A DNA stretch of 37,783 nucleotides from an uncultured bacterium. GTDB lineage: Bacteria; Nitrospirota; Thermodesulfovibrionia; Thermodesulfovibrionales; Dissulfurispiraceae. Position numbers and translations under genes: made by a program. The notes below the pieces were generated by a model. The model did not search any database and was not told where the DNA came from. It worked only from the letters and a program-made list of their open reading frames with translations. The stretch spans positions 1 through 37,783 of the forward strand of contig CALGPO010000020.1 in NCBI GenBank assembly GCA_937960465.1, read 5' to 3'. How positions within the stretch are numbered: the stretch's first letter is position 1; each line of letters starts with the position of its first letter. Below are positions 36,002 through 37,783 of the stretch, piece after piece.

Positions 36002-37317
36002 GCCAGCCTCCTTTGCCCTTGTATTATGAATACAGGATTCAATGCGCTCATATGTTTTTTGCCTGCAAGCGATTTAGCTCTTGATACGGAAACTTCCGAG
36101 ATTTCAATATCAAACCCGTGGTTTTCAAAACATTGAATTGCGTCATTCAAAGTCTCTATTGTTGCTGCATTTACGACAATAAGCTTAATATGCTTTTTAA
36201 TAAGATAATCCATTATATCTTTTAACTTTTCCCCGCTTCCGCCTATGAATACCCTATCAGGAGACGGAAGCCCCTCTAAAATATTAGGAGCTGTCCCGCC
36301 TATAATCTCAATATTAGAAATACCAAACCTAACTTTATTTTTACCGATATTATGAACCTGCTCCTCATCTTTCTCAATAGAAAAGACCTTCAAGTCAGGG
36401 AAAAGCCTTGCGGCTTCTATTGATACAGAACCAGAACCCGCACCAATGTCCCATAACACGCCTTTTTGAGGAAGCCTCAACTTATGAATCGTTACTGCCC
36501 TTACCTCGTCTTTTGTTATGAGGCCGTGTGAATGAACTATCTCGGCTTCAGTCAATCCAAAGCCTACTTCTGACTTCCGGCTTCTGACTTCTGACTTTAT
36601 TATTACTGCATTAGGCTCTGAAAAAGTCATTGAAGCTATCTCTTCAGGACTGCCGGATATTATCTTTTCATCAGGATAGCCCAGTTTTTCGCAGACATAT
36701 ATCTTTAGTGCGGAAGCGCAGAAGTGCGGAAGCGCGGAAGACTCCAAAAGGCTTTTTGCAATTATTGAAGGATTGTTTTCTCTATCTGTAAGAATTGCGA
36801 TTTTATTATATTTCTGAAGCAGAAAGGGAATATCATTTATTTCATACGGCAGCCTTCTCCTTTTCTCTGGGTCAGGGCCTCCGTGAAGGCTCATTAAAAA
36901 AGCATCATCCCATGCCTCTTTTATTTTTGAAAATGCTATCTGAACGCTGGACATATCAGGGATGATTTCAACGACATCTTTTCCGAATTCTCTTACAACT
37001 CTTCTGCCGATTCCGAAAAACATGGGGTCTCCGGAGGCAAGGAGAACGACAGTTCGGAAGCCCGGATGCTCGGAAGTTCTAAAGTTTTTTAGTCCCTCAC
37101 TTCTACACTTCCGCACTTCCGCACTAATAAATTTAATAGTTTCATCCACATTGTTTATAACTTTTATTTTATATTTAACTGCCTCATATTCTTCATAACC
37201 CATAAAAACCTCTGCAAGCCTGCTTGAAGCAAGGATGACGTTTGAATTTAAAATAATCTCCCGCGCACTCTTGTCAAGCGGCTTGTAGCCAATGCCTATG
37301 ACATAAAGCTTACTCAT
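35995..37317 (-). CDS. cbiET: CbiE-CbiT fusion (precorrin-6Y C5,15-methyltransferase, CobL-type); true start probably 37317, not 37479
   Basis: MSKLYVIGIGYKPLDKSAREIILNSNVILAS; LLASGDPMFFGIGRRVV; GLITKDEVRAVTIHKLRLPQKGVLWDIGAGSGSVSIEAA; upstream codons of the ORF translate the REP/MITE repeats. Confidence 0.92.
   Translation of the reverse strand: MSKLYVIGIGYKPLDKSAREIILNSNVILASSRLAEVFMGYEEYEAVKYKIKVINNVDETIKFISAEVRKCRSEGLKNFRTSEHPGFRTVVLLASGDPMFFGIGRRVVREFGKDVVEIIPDMSSVQIAFSKIKEAWDDAFLMSLHGGPDPEKRRRLPYEINDIPFLLQKYNKIAILTDRENNPSIIAKSLLESSALPHFCASALKIYVCEKLGYPDEKIISGSPEEIASMTFSEPNAVIIKSEVRSRKSEVGFGLTEAEIVHSHGLITKDEVRAVTIHKLRLPQKGVLWDIGAGSGSVSIEAARLFPDLKVFSIEKDEEQVHNIGKNKVRFGISNIEIIGGTAPNILEGLPSPDRVFIGGSGEKLKDIMDYLIKKHIKLIVVNAATIETLNDAIQCFENHGFDIEISEVSVSRAKSLAGKKHMSALNPVFIIQGQRRLAC
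36565..36598. repeat. TTCTGAC heptamer tract at the CbiE-CbiT linker
   Basis: acttctgacttccggcttctgacttctgactt; encodes KSEVRSRKSEVG. Confidence 0.82.
36706..36744. repeat. GCGGAAGC octamer tract inside cbiE
   Basis: gcggaagc gcagaagt gcggaagc gcggaaga; encodes SSALPHFCASAL. Confidence 0.82.
37051..37126. repeat. GGAAG / CTTCC opposing-arm tract inside cbiE
   Basis: agttcggaagcccggatgctcggaagttct ... cacttctacacttccgcacttccgcacta; encodes SAEVRKCRSEGLKNFRTSEHPGFRT. Confidence 0.8.
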
Positions 37318-37329
37318 AATTAAATCATA

Positions 37330-37385
37330 GTAGGGGCAACCCTTGCGGTTGCCTTCAAAAGGGCAGGGGCAAGCCCTGCCCCTAC
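37330..37385. repeat. REP-like palindrome (GTAGGGGCA ... TGCCCCTAC with inner GGCAACC/GGTTGCC hairpin)
   Basis: gtaggggcaacccttgcggttgccttcaaaagggcaggggcaagccctgcccctac immediately upstream of the cbiET start. Confidence 0.88.
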
Positions 37386-37388
37386 TTG

Positions 37389-37783
37389 CTATATTCAGGC
37401 CTGTCTGCGTGCAACGCACAGGCAGATTTGTAAGGCAGGTGCTGCGGAAAGACTTTAAACTCCGCACTTGTATTAACATTTATCTTGTATCCGTCATCTA
37501 CTACATTGAATACTTGATGGATGATGCATCTGTTATCTCTCATATATACACTTGAATCAACCTTACAGTTGCATAAAATCAAAGGTTACAGCAAGGACTA
37601 ACATGCGTAAAAGACTTTGCCTGCGACTCCTTATAAGATTTTCATACCACCATATCGTATTCAGCATTGGATTCACCTCTCTGTTAAAACATTTATATTC
37701 TGCATGAATACGGTTTCCTGTCGCTTGTAAAGGCTTTGAAGCATGTTAGTCCTTGCTGTCTGTGCAACATTAAGGTCAACACT
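37389..37783. mobile_element. Second copy of the MITE-like element (truncated by the window edge)
   Basis: Ungapped alignment to 19225-19619 with roughly 14 mismatches in 395 bp counted by eye. Confidence 0.9.

Noticed and set aside
37318-37479. N-terminal extension of the cbiET ORF (MLIQVRSLKSFRSTCL...)
   Set aside because: It translates the MITE and REP repeats; the same peptide appears at 19118-19315 inside the other MITE copy, and MSKLYVIGIG at 37317 is the natural start.
37318-37783. Cobalamin riboswitch upstream of the cobalamin operon
   Set aside because: The region is occupied by REP and MITE repeats and no B12-box-like sequence was recognised by eye; a covariance search would be needed to be certain.

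Overview
The window resembles a genome segment from a dissimilatory sulfur-metabolising bacterium, possibly Nitrospirota-like (this lineage guess is inference only). From left to right it contains: (1) an IS-like remnant at the left edge; (2) a minus-strand formate dehydrogenase module made of a molybdopterin catalytic subunit plus AsrA/HydB-like and AsrB/HydG-like electron-transfer subunits; (3) gyrA; (4) a transglutaminase/DUF58/MoxR operon; (5) a GlcD-like FAD oxidase, an RRM protein and smc; (6) a nearly contiguous dsr locus, dsrA-dsrB-dsrD-dsrN(cbiA-like)-HEAT protein-dsrC-RsbRD-like-dsrMKJOP-ferredoxin, on the plus strand; (7) a convergent dsrH-dsrE-dsrF-tusA-like operon; (8) a minus-strand cobalamin operon (cbiET, nitroreductase, cbiL, cbiF, cbiG-cbiH fusion, BPL_N-like protein) ending in an internally deleted thiC/bzaF-like gene. 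The most unusual signals are: the mixture of a 'reductive' dsrD-type locus with a complete 'oxidative-type' dsrEFH/tusA relay; several unrelated families of degenerate 7-8 bp tandem repeats that sit in frame inside conserved genes (smc, cbiET, cbiGH, cbiL, BPL_N-like), in the stop-free orientation where only one orientation is stop-free; a roughly 0.4 kb MITE-like palindromic element present twice, plus partial copies; and the thiC-like mini-gene that fuses the canonical N-terminus directly to the C-terminal domain. All calls were made by eye; no database searches or folding calculations were run.
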